A stretch of DNA of 64,000 nucleotides from Paenibacillus phyllosphaerae. Its GTDB lineage: Bacteria; Bacillota; Bacilli; Paenibacillales; Paenibacillaceae. Positions 19,679 to 28,814 of the stretch are shown here, piece after piece. The translations under genes and the position numbers were made by a program. The stretch spans positions 245,380-309,379 of the forward strand of contig NZ_JACHXK010000002.1 of the NCBI RefSeq assembly GCF_014192105.1, read 5' to 3'. Within the stretch, counting starts at the first letter, position 1. Each line of letters begins with the position of its first letter. The notes under the pieces are model-generated. The model was not told the origin of the DNA, did no database searches, and saw nothing but the letters and a program-made list of their open reading frames with translations.

Positions 19679-20766
19679 TGGAACAGCTTGCGCCGAAGCA
19701 CTATGCGGTCGAGAATGACCGCATCGGCCTGCAGCTGGGGACGCTCCAGAAGGAAATCACCAAAGTATTGGTTGCCCTTGACGTAACCGATGAAGTGGTG
19801 GATGAAGCGATTCGGGAAGGCGCGGAACTGATCATCGCGCATCATGCGATCATCTTCAGGCCGCTTGCGAAGATCGATACTTCGACGCCCGCAGGTAAGT
19901 TGTACGAGAAGCTGATCAAGAACGATATCGCTGTCTATATTGCCCACACGAATCTCGATGTCACCGAAGGCGGCATCAATGATTGGATGGCCGATCTATT
20001 AGGCATTCCGCAAGAGAAACGAGCTTCCCTCGAAGACATACATACCGATAAGCTGTCCAAGCTCGTTGTTTTTGTTCCGCAAGGGCATCACGAGAAGGTG
20101 CTGGAAGCGATCTGGAATGCCGGCGGCGGCCATATCGGCAACTACAGCTGCTGCAGCTTTAATATTGAAGGAACCGGCACGTTCCTGCCAGGCGAGGGGA
20201 CAAATCCGTTCATCGGCAAGAGCGGCAAGCTTGAGAAGGTGGCGGAGATGCGTATCGAGATTATCGTACCGCAAAACGTACAGCGGCGCGTGGTGACCGC
20301 TATGCTCAAGGCGCACCCGTACGAAGAGGTTGCCTACGATTTGTACCCGATGGACTTGAAGGGGCGTTCCTTCGGTCTGGGGAGGGTCGGCAAATTGGCC
20401 GAACCGATCCGGCTTGGCGATCTCGCGGACAAGGTGAAGGAAGTATTCGAAGTTCCGGCAGCTCGCTTGGTGGGCGATCCGGAGCGGATGGTCCGCAAGG
20501 TAGCCGTGCTCGGCGGTTCCGGTGCCAGATATGTCCGCCATTCCTTGTTTGCCGGTGCGGATGTGCTCGTAACGGGCGATATCGATTACCATACGGCTCA
20601 TGACGCGCTCGTGGCCGGGCTTGCCATTATCGATCCTGGCCATAACATCGAGAAGATTATGAAACCTCGTGTCGCCGATTGGCTGAATGAACAACTGGCC
20701 GAACGCAAGTATGCAACCACCGCGGTCGCATCTACGATTTCGACCGAAGTATTCCAATTCGTCTAA
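19645..20766 (+). CDS. Nif3-like dinuclear metal-centre protein (YqfO)
   Basis: NIF3/YbgI-family protein of 373 residues, the length of B. subtilis YqfO. Metal ligands are visible in LIIAHHAIIF near residue 70, HTNLDV near 105, and the C-terminal DPGHNIE. An inserted PII-like/CutA-like domain spans about 130-235, as in the long Nif3 form. Function is not firmly known; GTP cyclohydrolase-like activity has been proposed for the family. The ATG at 19645 has AGGAGGTG seven bases upstream and lies inside the end of trmK. Confidence 0.92.
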   Translation: MYANGQTVIQLMEQLAPKHYAVENDRIGLQLGTLQKEITKVLVALDVTDEVVDEAIREGAELIIAHHAIIFRPLAKIDTSTPAGKLYEKLIKNDIAVYIAHTNLDVTEGGINDWMADLLGIPQEKRASLEDIHTDKLSKLVVFVPQGHHEKVLEAIWNAGGGHIGNYSCCSFNIEGTGTFLPGEGTNPFIGKSGKLEKVAEMRIEIIVPQNVQRRVVTAMLKAHPYEEVAYDLYPMDLKGRSFGLGRVGKLAEPIRLGDLADKVKEVFEVPAARLVGDPERMVRKVAVLGGSGARYVRHSLFAGADVLVTGDIDYHTAHDALVAGLAIIDPGHNIEKIMKPRVADWLNEQLAERKYATTAVASTISTEVFQFV

Positions 20767-20828
20767 GCTTGGAAGATGGACCAGCCTGAGGGGTGATTCC
20801 CAAGCCATGAAAAGGGAATGCGAAAGAC

Positions 20829-20857
20829 TTGAGCTTTTGATGCATTCTTAGTATACT
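20829..20857 (+). promoter_or_regulatory. Sigma-A promoter of rnpB
   Basis: TTGAGC (20829-20834), 17-base spacer, TATACT (20852-20857). The predicted start near 20864-20868 coincides with the 5' side of the RNase P RNA P1 helix. Confidence 0.7.
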
Positions 20858-20867
20858 AGCTAAGCAC

Positions 20868-21277
20868 CGGAAAGTTTGACAGACAATCGCTGGCGTTTCG
20901 CGAGAAGCGCGAGAGGAAAGTCCGGGCTCCATAGGGCAGGATGCTGGATAACGTCCAGTCGGCGCGAGCCGAAGGATAGTGCCACAGAAATGGACCGCCG
21001 ATGGCTGGCCGCAAGGCTAGCACAGGCAAGGGTGGAACCGTGGTGTAAGAGACCACGAGGACCGTTGGTGACAACGGTGCTGGTAAACCCCATCTGGAGC
21101 AAGACCGAGAGAACGCAGCGCTTCATGCGCACCCTAGCCCGGGGCGCGTTCGGGTGTGTCGCTGGAGCCTGTTAGCAATAGCAGGCCTAGATAGATGATT
21201 GTCGCTTCAATGGTGGGAGGGTCGTTCCCGTTATGACCACTGGAAGTACAGAACCCGGCTTACGGCAAACTTTCCGT
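20868..21277 (+). ncRNA. rnpB: RNase P RNA, Bacillus type (class B)
   Basis: Catalytic RNA that removes 5' leaders from pre-tRNAs. The near-invariant GAGGAAAGTCCGGGCTCC segment is at about 20913-20930. The 5' GGAAAGTTTG pairs with 3' CAAACTTTCC (21266-21275) to make helix P1. The AGAACCCGGCTTACGGC end (about 21250-21266) and the total length near 410 nt fit the B-type RNA. It has its own promoter and a terminator downstream; no protein ORF inside it is credible. Confidence 0.96.
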
Positions 21278-21320
21278 CACGATTATCCTTAAGTAACGTT
21301 GTCCTGTTGGGACGATTAAA

Positions 21321-21367
21321 AGGCTGCATGATCTCATCCGTTAGGATGAAGGATCATGCAGCCTTTG
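21321..21367. terminator. Bidirectional terminator between rnpB and the protease gene
   Basis: AGGCTGCATGATC (21321-21333) and GATCATGCAGCC (21352-21363) form a long stem with TCATCC/GGATGA nearer the loop. T-rich sequence follows, and A-rich sequence precedes on the other strand, so it can end both convergent units. Confidence 0.85.
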
Positions 21368-21410
21368 TTGCGTTTCGGCATTTCGTTTATTTTGCTTTAT
21401 TCAACGGCCA

Positions 21411-23285
21411 TCACTCGTATTTTGCCGCAATCTGGTCGAGCCTCCGCTTCGTCTGCGCCGGATAATTCTGCAGCGTGACTTTGGACTGTCTAGCCGCTTC
21501 CAAGGCGCGGACGACATCAATTTGGCCGTAGCCAAAATATTTGTCTTTGCCTTTGTCGCCAAGATCCTGCGCCGATTGCCGGATCAGATCCATGACCTCT
21601 ACATTGGTGAGGTCCGGATTGATCGAGCGGATGAGCCCGGCCAGCGCTGCCACATGCGGACTCGCCATCGAGGTGCCGGACAACGCGGCATACTGACTGC
21701 CAGGATAGGTGCTGGCGATGCTCGCGCCTGGAGCGGCGACGCCGATGTAATCGCCGTAGTTGGAGAACGACGATTTTGCGCCATCCGGATCGGTTGAAGC
21801 TACGGCCAATACTTCCGGGTAAGCAGCCGGGTAGCCAGGGCGCTCCGTGTTGTCATTGCCGCTGGCCGCGATCAACACCACATCATGGTCATACGCATAT
21901 TTGATGGCGTCATGCAGGAATTCAGCTTCTGCATAGTTGCCCAGGCTCATATTGATGACTTTGGCACCTTGATCCGTCGCCCAGATCAAACCTTCGGCTA
22001 CGGAATACGTCGATCCAGCGCCGCTGGAATCAAGCACTTTGACCGGCAGCACTTTGTTATACCAAGACAGCCCGGCTACGCCTTCGCTGTTATTGACATT
22101 CGCCGCGATGATCCCGGCAACATGCGTACCGTGACCGACATCGTCATCAGGCGGCGAGTCAGGCGAAACGATATTTTTACCGTCAGCGAGCTTCCCAATA
22201 AGGTCGGGATGATCCAATTGAACGCCGGTATCCAATACGCCGATCGTGACGGTGCCATTCCCTTTGGAGACGCTCCAACCCTTCTCGGTTTCAATGATCG
22301 GCAAGTTCCATTGATAATCGGAATACAGGACATCGTTGGGCACAATGGAACGAATCGCCGCAGGATCCGCCGTATCGTTCGTCATGTACAGATAATGCGG
22401 CTCGGCATATTCGACATCCCACTTGGTTTTCAAATAGGCCATCATGTTCTCCGCCGTTTCGTGCGCGGAATGGACGACGTACGTGTAGCCAAGCTTCCGG
22501 ACATGTTCGGCATGCAGGTCGGATTTGATTTTTTCCAGATCCGCATCGGTTGGCGTCTGGCGGAATTTAACGACGACTTCATTAATGTGATAATGGCTGG
22601 CATTGGCGTTGTCTTCGCCTGTATTCACCGTCGTATCCTGCAGCGTATTCGGCACAACGGATTCGATCTTGTATTTGCCTTCGGCCGGATAAGGAACGAG
22701 TCTTAAGTTACGGCGCTGATGGTGGGCGACGTTGTTCACGATGTCTTGACGGACGACGCCGACGATGCCGTCGCCTTTCATCCGGTAGCTTGGAATCGCC
22801 ATGACCATGTAACGATGGCCCGCGGGCTCAATCGTATTCGAATGATAGGTCTTCCCTTGTTTAAGCTGGGTTCTTGCTTCCGCCAAGGCTTCTTTCATGC
22901 CGGGGAAATTCGCATAAGGTACGATGCCCCGCGTTATGGCATCGCCTTTGTTCCACCATTGCACGTACACCATCTGTTTATGCATGTCCATCATATGGGC
23001 GAGATGGTCGGATCTGTTCTCTTCGGTCGTCGCGGTTGTCATCAGTTTACGGAAATTAATGCTGCATTCGGTTGTGCAGAGCAGCGCCGTTGCTTGCATA
23101 TCTTGCTGGACCATCCGCATTTTGGCGGTGTGCTCTTTGTGGGAGGACAGTGTTTTTACTTTGTCGGCCTGCAGGTTCTGGATATGATTCTGAGAAGGTT
23201 CGGGGGCACCGAACCATGGTGTCAGCGGGATGAGAAAAGCGCCGCATGCCGCCACGGCGAACCAGCCTATCCATTTGCGTCGCAT
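21411..23285 (-). CDS. Secreted subtilisin-like serine protease (S8) with extended N-terminal sensor-like region
   Basis: A 624-residue S8 protease. Residues 1-25 form a signal peptide or anchor (RRK then a hydrophobic run). Residues about 40-190 form a helical then beta region (WWNKGDAITRGIVPYANFPG; GHRYMVMAIPSYRMKGDGIV) reminiscent of extracellular Cache-like sensor domains. Residues about 232-305 look like an S8 prodomain (INEVVVKFRQTPTDADLEKI; WDVEYAEPHY). The catalytic domain has Asp352 (DTG), His385 (GHGTHVAG), oxyanion Asn477 (SGND) and Ser539 (GTSMASPH). All catalytic residues are intact. It is convergent with rnpB. Confidence 0.92.
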   Translation of the reverse strand: MRRKWIGWFAVAACGAFLIPLTPWFGAPEPSQNHIQNLQADKVKTLSSHKEHTAKMRMVQQDMQATALLCTTECSINFRKLMTTATTEENRSDHLAHMMDMHKQMVYVQWWNKGDAITRGIVPYANFPGMKEALAEARTQLKQGKTYHSNTIEPAGHRYMVMAIPSYRMKGDGIVGVVRQDIVNNVAHHQRRNLRLVPYPAEGKYKIESVVPNTLQDTTVNTGEDNANASHYHINEVVVKFRQTPTDADLEKIKSDLHAEHVRKLGYTYVVHSAHETAENMMAYLKTKWDVEYAEPHYLYMTNDTADPAAIRSIVPNDVLYSDYQWNLPIIETEKGWSVSKGNGTVTIGVLDTGVQLDHPDLIGKLADGKNIVSPDSPPDDDVGHGTHVAGIIAANVNNSEGVAGLSWYNKVLPVKVLDSSGAGSTYSVAEGLIWATDQGAKVINMSLGNYAEAEFLHDAIKYAYDHDVVLIAASGNDNTERPGYPAAYPEVLAVASTDPDGAKSSFSNYGDYIGVAAPGASIASTYPGSQYAALSGTSMASPHVAALAGLIRSINPDLTNVEVMDLIRQSAQDLGDKGKDKYFGYGQIDVVRALEAARQSKVTLQNYPAQTKRRLDQIAAKYE

Positions 23286-23448
23286 TGCGTATCAAGCTCC
23301 TTCTTGGCTCATTTACGCTTAAGATTAGGTGTGGCTCGTCAAATTATACGGCAAGCGGATGCAAAGGATAGTACCATCGTCAAGCATTTTGTGGTACGAT
23401 ATTGTTGCCGTGAAGTTTTGTTTTGGAGAAATGAAAGGGGATCTACCT

Positions 23449-23949
23449 ATGCCGTCGACAAACGTGAAACCGCTCAGCGAATCAACCAGGGAAAAACTAA
23501 AACAAGCGATTGGCCAACTGGAAACGTTCTTGAATGCCCATGCGCTTCCACAGCTTGCCGCAGAAGATCAAAGTGATGAAGCGGAGCTTTTCTATAAAGG
23601 TTTGCTGTCCGATCTTCGCCATCTTCTTGTATTCTCGGAAGTTGGTATGGAGAAACTCGGCGTTGCGCTGAGACGTCCAACGTTTGATATCGAATTCGCT
23701 GAACGTGCACTTTATGAAGTGTATCATCAATCCGTGAACGCATTTTTCTATCCAAAGAACGAATGTTACTCCGAAGATGGCCGTTATGCATATACAGGTC
23801 AGGATGCCATTCGCTTCCGCAGCAAACCGGTTCGTCCGGCGCGCGACATCGTGCTTGGCGTATCGAAGATTTTCGAAGAACTGCGCGACGACCTCGCTTA
23901 TTATGAGAACGACTACATGACCCAGCGCAGAATGCAAGGACAAAAATAA
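23449..23949 (+). CDS. ypuI: YpuI family protein (DUF3907)
   Basis: A 166-residue soluble protein of the YpuI family, function unknown, conserved in Bacillales. Family features include an N-terminal helix LKQAIGQLETFLNAHALPQL, the FNVEFAERALYEVYH-like block (here FDIEFAERALYEVYH) and the tyrosine-rich C-terminus DLAYYENDYMTQ. The ATG at 23449 has AAAGGGGA eight bases upstream; upstream in-frame starts lack a well-placed site. It diverges from the protease gene. Confidence 0.85.
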   Translation: MPSTNVKPLSESTREKLKQAIGQLETFLNAHALPQLAAEDQSDEAELFYKGLLSDLRHLLVFSEVGMEKLGVALRRPTFDIEFAERALYEVYHQSVNAFFYPKNECYSEDGRYAYTGQDAIRFRSKPVRPARDIVLGVSKIFEELRDDLAYYENDYMTQRRMQGQK

Positions 23950-23961
23950 GGCAGCATAACG

Positions 23962-23996
23962 CACCCCCGAATCAGGGCAACTTGATTACGGGGGTG
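23962..23996 (+). promoter_or_regulatory. Hairpin covering the ribosome binding site of the DUF1540 gene
   Basis: CACCCCCG (23962-23969) pairs perfectly with CGGGGGTG (23989-23996), with a further AATCA/TGATT pairing inside. The GGGGGTGA that serves as Shine-Dalgarno for the ATG at 24005 is the 3' arm. No T run follows, so it is a poor terminator. It could limit translation of the DUF1540 protein. Confidence 0.55.
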
Positions 23997-24004
23997 ATTT
24001 CATT

Positions 24005-24214
24005 ATGCCGAATGGCGTAAGCTGCAGCGTATCCAATTGCTCGTTCTGGGGTCAAGGCAACCAATGCAACGCCAAAGAAATCCATGTCGAGATCGATCGT
24101 CATGCCCATTCCGATTTTGGTTCCGAGATGGCAGAGGAGGGTTTCCTGCACAAGGACAAAGCGCAGGATTCAGCAACGACTTGCTGTCATACGTTCAAAC
24201 CAAAGGGGGAATAA
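24005..24214 (+). CDS. DUF1540 domain mini-protein
   Basis: A 69-residue Cys-rich protein with the DUF1540 pattern: VSCSVSNCSFWGQGNQCNAKEI, where C7, C11 and C20 are spaced like metal ligands, and a C-terminal TTCCHTF pair. Members are common in Clostridia and Bacillales, often linked to sporulation; function unknown. Its ribosome binding site is in a hairpin. The next gene begins 3 bp after its stop. Confidence 0.85.
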   Translation: MPNGVSCSVSNCSFWGQGNQCNAKEIHVEIDRHAHSDFGSEMAEEGFLHKDKAQDSATTCCHTFKPKGE

Positions 24215-24217
24215 GCG

Positions 24218-24613
24218 ATGGAGCGCGATCGGGATTACAGTCCCTACGACGATTCGGAAACTTGTCCGCATATGAACAGCCGCGATTGCCAGGAGTTTAA
24301 GGAGGAAATGGCAGCTGAGATCGCTATTCCTGCCACGTATTCCGGATTAAGCCGTACCCGCAGCCGCGAAGATGAAAGCAAGAAAGCGATGCGATCTGCC
24401 GGCCGGGCAGCCGGTTGGGCGGGGCTCGTCATCGCGATCATGTCTTGGTTCGTATGGCCGGTATTGCTGGGGTTATCCGCGGCATTCATCGGATATGTCG
24501 CATTCCGTCAAGGAAGTCGTGGACTTGGCATCTGGTCGATGACGCTAGGTCTGATCGCCGCAGTCACTTATCTCGTCCTTATTCCGCTTTATTATGCTTA
24601 TGCCGTAACCTAG
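24218..24613 (+). CDS. Small membrane protein, DUF4190-like, function unknown
   Basis: A 131-residue protein with a charged N-terminal half (about 1-62) and two to three transmembrane helices (about 64-90 and 100-128) separated by a short GSRGLGIWSM turn, the arrangement of DUF4190 proteins. The N-terminal half contains two cysteines (CPHMNSRDC). GGGGGAATAAGCG upstream of the ATG is a plausible ribosome binding site. It appears cotranscribed with the DUF1540 gene and ends at a terminator. Confidence 0.7.
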   Translation: MERDRDYSPYDDSETCPHMNSRDCQEFKEEMAAEIAIPATYSGLSRTRSREDESKKAMRSAGRAAGWAGLVIAIMSWFVWPVLLGLSAAFIGYVAFRQGSRGLGIWSMTLGLIAAVTYLVLIPLYYAYAVT

Positions 24614-24615
24614 AG

Positions 24616-24646
24616 AAAGCCGGTGGGGGAACCCGCCGGCTTTTCC
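24616..24646 (+). terminator. Rho-independent terminator
   Basis: AAAGCCGGTGGG pairs with CCCGCCGGCTTTT across a short loop, with T-rich sequence after it; ends the DUF1540 unit. Confidence 0.85.
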
Positions 24647-24775
24647 ATTTAATTAATTGGCCAATGAACTGGCGGAAGTACATAAAACGATGTAAAATGA
24701 AAACATAGTTTGTCCTAGTGGCACTGATAATTGTACATCCCTAATCGCTTAACGGCTAACATGAGGAGGCGAATA

Positions 24776-25516
24776 ATGAGTATCGACCCGCGGGTACTGA
24801 AGACGCTGCTGCAACTGCAGCTGACTTCGAACTTGGATATGTCCGGCAACTCGACAACGGCAACTAGCGGCGACAGTGACGTATTCGGCGCGTTGCTGCA
24901 ACAAATGATGTCAGGATCCGGCAATAGTACAGGCTTAAGCGCCGTGGCTGATGCGTTATCGAATTCCGGTGCGGTAGACAGTGGTTCGTCCTCGTCCGCA
25001 GCGATGTTCCTGCAGCCGCTGGTAGCTGCTTCTTATGGCAGCGCGGCGCAAGTGCAACCGGCAACGGAAACCGCGAATATGACGCAAGTATCGGGCGGTT
25101 CGAATTCCGATTATGACACGCTGATTAATGAGGCCGGTGCCAAGTACGGCGTATCGCCAACCCTTATCAAAGCGGTCATTCAGACGGAGTCGTCCTTTAA
25201 TCCGAATGCGGAATCGCACGCCGGCGCCAAAGGGCTCATGCAGCTCATGGATGGAACCGCGAGCGGCCTTGGCGTAACGGATTCATTTGATCCGAAGCAG
25301 AATATAGAAGGCGGTACGAAGTTTCTATCGTACCTGCTTGAGAAATATAACGGCAACGAAGCAGCTGCGCTTGCAGCTTATAATGCAGGACCAGGCCGGG
25401 TAGACCGCGCCGGCATTAAGACGAACGAAGATTTCGCGGAGAAGATCAGCAATCTTCCGAAGGAAACGCAGAAGTACGTGGGCAAGGTGCTTAGCGCACA
25501 GAGCCAGTACGTCTGA
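24776..25516 (+). CDS. Lytic transglycosylase (SLT domain)
   Basis: Peptidoglycan lytic transglycosylase, 246 residues. The C-terminal SLT domain (about 112-246) has the catalytic glutamate E138 in [13 protein letters not shown], the GAKGLMQLM block, and [17 protein letters not shown]. The N-terminal ~110 residues are Ser/Gly/Ala-rich and low complexity with no clear signal peptide, as in B. subtilis YjbJ-type (CwlQ) enzymes, so the export route is unclear. The ATG at 24776 follows GAGGAGGCG; an upstream in-frame start at 24731 lacks such a site. Confidence 0.9.
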   Translation: MSIDPRVLKTLLQLQLTSNLDMSGNSTTATSGDSDVFGALLQQMMSGSGNSTGLSAVADALSNSGAVDSGSSSSAAMFLQPLVAASYGSAAQVQPATETANMTQVSGGSNSDYDTLINEAGAKYGVSPTLIKAVIQTESSFNPNAESHAGAKGLMQLMDGTASGLGVTDSFDPKQNIEGGTKFLSYLLEKYNGNEAAALAAYNAGPGRVDRAGIKTNEDFAEKISNLPKETQKYVGKVLSAQSQYV

Positions 25517-25644
25517 CGACCGCAAGTAGACGATACGATGAAGCGACAGACCACGTCTATAGGAGCGCTGCGCGCCATGCCGCGTATGTGCTTCATGAGG
25601 CGGGTCTTCTTTTTGTTACCCTCAGTTGAGAGGAGATGCGTAAG

Positions 25645-26829
25645 ATGTATTATTTTGACCATTCTGCTTCTTCTCCGCCTCATGAAGAAGTGGTTCGAAC
25701 GTTAACCGAAGTCATGGTGCAGCATTATGCCAATCCATCGTCACTGCATCGCGGCGGCCAAGAGGCCAGCAAGCTGCTGGAGCGCGCGCGAGTGGTCATT
25801 GCCAAGCAGTTCGGCACGTCGCCGAGCGAATGGGTGTTCACTTCGGGAGGGACGGAGAGCAACAATGCGGCGATTCTGGGAGCGGCCAGACAATACCGGG
25901 GTCGCGGAAGGCATCTCATTACTACCCAGATCGAGCATCCTTCCGTGTATGATACCTTCAAGAAACTCGAACACGAGGGCTTCCGCGTAACGTATTTGCC
26001 GGTAGATCGTGAAGGGCGGATTACCGCTGACCAAGTGGAGCAAGCGTTAACGGCCGAGACGATACTAGTTAGCGTTATGCATGTCAATAATGAGACGGGT
26101 GCCATACAGCCGATCCATGAGGTTGGGCGATTGCTGAAAGGCCGTCCACGCATTCTGTTCCATGTCGATGGCGTGCAGAGCGTAGGCAAACTGCCGGTAT
26201 CGCTGCAGGAGAGCGGAATCGACCTATTCAGTGCCTCAGCTCACAAAATACGCGGCCCGCGCGGAGTCGGCCTGCTGTATGTACGTCAAGGGATTGAATT
26301 GCAGCCCATCCTTGCCGGCGGCGGCCAAGAGAATGGACTTCGCCCGGGGACCGAGAACGTCGCTGCGATCGTCGCGGCTGCGAAGGCGTTCCGGCTTGCG
26401 ATAGAGTCTCAACCCGCTCGCCATTCGCAGATGAGCAAGCTGCGCCGTCGGTTGGCCGAGTGGCTCGAGTCGAAGCCGCAGTTGTTCGTCAATGGCGGCG
26501 GCAAGGAGGCTGCAGGCAACGGCAAGAACGGGACAGTTGCTCCTCATATCATCAATTTCTCGTATCCGGGCATGAAGCCGGAAGTGGTCGTCCATATGCT
26601 GGAAGAGCACGGTATTCTCGCTTCTACCAAATCGGCCTGCTCTTCGAAGGACAGCAAGCCAAGCCGCATTCTTGAGGCGATGGGCTGCGACAACGCTCGG
26701 GCATCGAGCGGAATTCGAATCAGCTTCGGCGATGAGCATGACGAGAAGGCGATCGATTGGCTCTGCGCCCAGTTGGAGCTGGTTACAACCAAGCTTGCTC
26801 GGTTAGAAAGAAAGGAAGAACGTTCGTGA
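25645..26829 (+). CDS. nifZ: Cysteine desulfurase NifZ type (partner of ThiI)
   Basis: PLP-dependent desulfurase of 394 residues. PLP lysine K201 lies in SASAHKIRGPRG and the persulfide cysteine C332 in STKSACSSKDSKPS, in a short loop. Adjacent location and one-base overlap with thiI match the B. subtilis nifZ-thiI pair, where NifZ supplies sulfur for 4-thiouridine in tRNA. The ATG at 25645 fits the AGAGGAG site better than the ATG at 25636, which would be only two bases from it. Confidence 0.92.
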   Translation: MYYFDHSASSPPHEEVVRTLTEVMVQHYANPSSLHRGGQEASKLLERARVVIAKQFGTSPSEWVFTSGGTESNNAAILGAARQYRGRGRHLITTQIEHPSVYDTFKKLEHEGFRVTYLPVDREGRITADQVEQALTAETILVSVMHVNNETGAIQPIHEVGRLLKGRPRILFHVDGVQSVGKLPVSLQESGIDLFSASAHKIRGPRGVGLLYVRQGIELQPILAGGGQENGLRPGTENVAAIVAAAKAFRLAIESQPARHSQMSKLRRRLAEWLESKPQLFVNGGGKEAAGNGKNGTVAPHIINFSYPGMKPEVVVHMLEEHGILASTKSACSSKDSKPSRILEAMGCDNARASSGIRISFGDEHDEKAIDWLCAQLELVTTKLARLERKEERS

Positions 26830-28055
26830 TGACGATAAAACCGGATCTTATACTCATTCGCTTTGGCGAATTTACGATCAAAGGCAGGAACCGCAAGCAG
26901 TTTGAACGGCGTCTGGTGGAGCAGGTACGGAGAGTCGTATCCCCATTCAAGACGGTAAAGCTGATTCAGACGTTCGGCAGGCTGTATATTGAATTGAATG
27001 AAGAATCATACGAAGCGATCGCCAAAGAGCTCAAGCACGTCTTCGGCATCGTCTCCTTCTCGCCCGTGCTGCGTGCGGAGATGGAGCTGGAATCGATTCG
27101 CGAGAGAGCCCTTGAGCTTATGCTGTCTTGCGTTCCGTCGCCTCGCACCTTCAAAGTATCGGTCCGCCGGGTGGTGAAGTCGTTCCCGCACGAATCGCAG
27201 GCGATGAATCATCTCGTAGGCGGGCATGTGCTTCGGGCGATGCCGGAATTGAAGGTAGACGTGCGGAATCCGGAAGTGGAGCTCCGCCTCGAGCTGCAGC
27301 CGGAAGGCGCCTTCTTGTTTACGGATGTTGTGCCGGCAGCCGGCGGATTCCCGTATGGCACGAACGGCAAGGCAATGCTCATGTTATCCGGCGGCATCGA
27401 CAGTCCGGTAGCTGGCTATTTGGCGATGCGCAAAGGACTGGAGATTGAAGCGATTCACTTCCACAGCTATCCGTTCACCAGCGATCAGGCGAAGGAGAAG
27501 GTCATTACGCTTGCACGCCGATTGTGCGAGATTAGCGGAGTGCCGATGAAGCTGCATCTGGTGTCGTTTACCGAGATCCAGACTTCGTTCACGCAATGCA
27601 ATCAGGATCACTTGATCATCACGTTGATGCGTCGTTCGATGATGCGCATTGCTCAGAAGTTAGCGGAGAAATCAGGGGCTCTTGGCATCGTGACAGGCGA
27701 TAGCCTGGGTCAGGTTGCCAGTCAGACGCTTAGCAGCATGAACGTTATCGGCCGAACTGTCGATCTGCCGTTGCTGCGCCCGCTCATTATGTCGGATAAA
27801 CAGGAAATAATTAATTTGGCCGAAGAGATCGGTACGTTCGCGACGTCCATTCTACCATATGAAGACTGTTGTACGCTTTTCGTGCCGAAATCGCCGAGCA
27901 CGAATCCGAATCTGAACGTGGTGATGAAGGTGGAATCGTTCATCCCGAGATTAGATGAGATGATTGCCGAAGCTGTCGCAACGACGGAGGAGATCGTGCT
28001 GCGTCCAGGCGAGCAGCATGAAGCGGAACAAGCGGGGCAGGACGATTGGTTCTAG
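26829..28055 (+). CDS. thiI: tRNA 4-thiouridine synthase ThiI
   Basis: Inserts sulfur at U8 of tRNA using a persulfide from its partner desulfurase. The 408-residue protein has an N-terminal ferredoxin-like region, a THUMP domain (about 60-165) and a PP-loop ATPase domain with SGGIDSPVAGYLAMRKG starting at residue 187. It lacks the C-terminal rhodanese domain of the E. coli enzyme, as in Bacillus. The nifZ stop (TGA) shares a base with this ATG, so translation is coupled. Confidence 0.96.
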   Translation: MTIKPDLILIRFGEFTIKGRNRKQFERRLVEQVRRVVSPFKTVKLIQTFGRLYIELNEESYEAIAKELKHVFGIVSFSPVLRAEMELESIRERALELMLSCVPSPRTFKVSVRRVVKSFPHESQAMNHLVGGHVLRAMPELKVDVRNPEVELRLELQPEGAFLFTDVVPAAGGFPYGTNGKAMLMLSGGIDSPVAGYLAMRKGLEIEAIHFHSYPFTSDQAKEKVITLARRLCEISGVPMKLHLVSFTEIQTSFTQCNQDHLIITLMRRSMMRIAQKLAEKSGALGIVTGDSLGQVASQTLSSMNVIGRTVDLPLLRPLIMSDKQEIINLAEEIGTFATSILPYEDCCTLFVPKSPSTNPNLNVVMKVESFIPRLDEMIAEAVATTEEIVLRPGEQHEAEQAGQDDWF

Positions 28056-28094
28056 ACCGTTGGCGTTTGATTCTTCTAGTCTGACCCAATGAAG

Positions 28095-28133
28095 AAAAGC
28101 AGGGATCCCTTAATGGGTTTCCCTGCTTTTTTC
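28095..28133 (+). terminator. Terminator after nifZ-thiI
   Basis: AAAAGCAGGGA (28095-28105) and TCCCTGCTTTTTT (28120-28132) pair, and the T run follows. It overlaps the 3' end of the convergent terC gene, whose stop is at 28110. Confidence 0.85.
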
Positions 28134-28814
28134 GGTTGTTGGGGCTTGTTTGGCGCGGGAAGCATTCTTCCAGAGTCCGCCTACGATAATGATGACGATC
28201 ATGAGAAGAAGGAACGACCAGCGAATGACCGGATTCTCATCGAAGAAAGTTTCCAACTTCGGTTCGTGCGTGATCATCTTGGCCGCTGTGTAAGCGAGTA
28301 CCCCGGATCCGAGGTAGACAATCCACGGGAAGCGATTGATGACTTTGATGAAGAGCGTGCTGCCCCATACGACAATCGGGATACTAATGATGAGACCTAG
28401 AATCACGAGGCGATAGTCCCCGTGAGCCGCACCCGCTACCGCGATGACATTGTCCAGACCCATGGCCGCATCGGCGATGATGATCGTCCGGACAGAAGCC
28501 CACAACGTATTGCCTGCTTTAATGTCGCCATGGTCGTTCTCGTCGACGAGCAGCTTATACGCGATCCACAGCAGCAGAATACCACCCGCAAGAAGCAGCC
28601 ATGGGATATCGAGCAAGTAAACGACGAGAACCGTAGCAAGCGCCCGAATGCCGACTGCGCCTACCGTCCCCCAGATAATCGCGCCTTTCTGTTGATTCTT
28701 CGGCAAATTGCGTGCAGCAAGCCCGATTACAATTGCATTATCGCCAGCGAGGATCAGGTCGATAAACACGATGGTAATCAGCGCAGACAGGAATTCCAAA
28801 GAAAAAATGTCCAA
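28110..28814 (-). CDS. TerC family integral membrane protein (paralogue 1)
   Basis: A 234-residue TerC/Alx-family membrane protein with seven hydrophobic helices. The metal-site signature DLILAGDNAIVIGLAARNLP is at about residues 19-38 and the second half-motif AMGLDNVIAVAGAA at about 117-130. Family members in B. subtilis (YceF, YkoY) export manganese, often to load secreted metalloenzymes; that role is inferred here. It is divergent from a second TerC gene. No yybP-ykoY riboswitch is visible upstream. Confidence 0.9.
   Translation of the reverse strand: MDIFSLEFLSALITIVFIDLILAGDNAIVIGLAARNLPKNQQKGAIIWGTVGAVGIRALATVLVVYLLDIPWLLLAGGILLLWIAYKLLVDENDHGDIKAGNTLWASVRTIIIADAAMGLDNVIAVAGAAHGDYRLVILGLIISIPIVVWGSTLFIKVINRFPWIVYLGSGVLAYTAAKMITHEPKLETFFDENPVIRWSFLLLMIVIIIVGGLWKNASRAKQAPTTEKSRETH

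Noticed and set aside
21199-21465. Plus-strand frames inside and after the RNase P RNA
   Set aside because: They overlap rnpB and its terminator and have no protein-family features.
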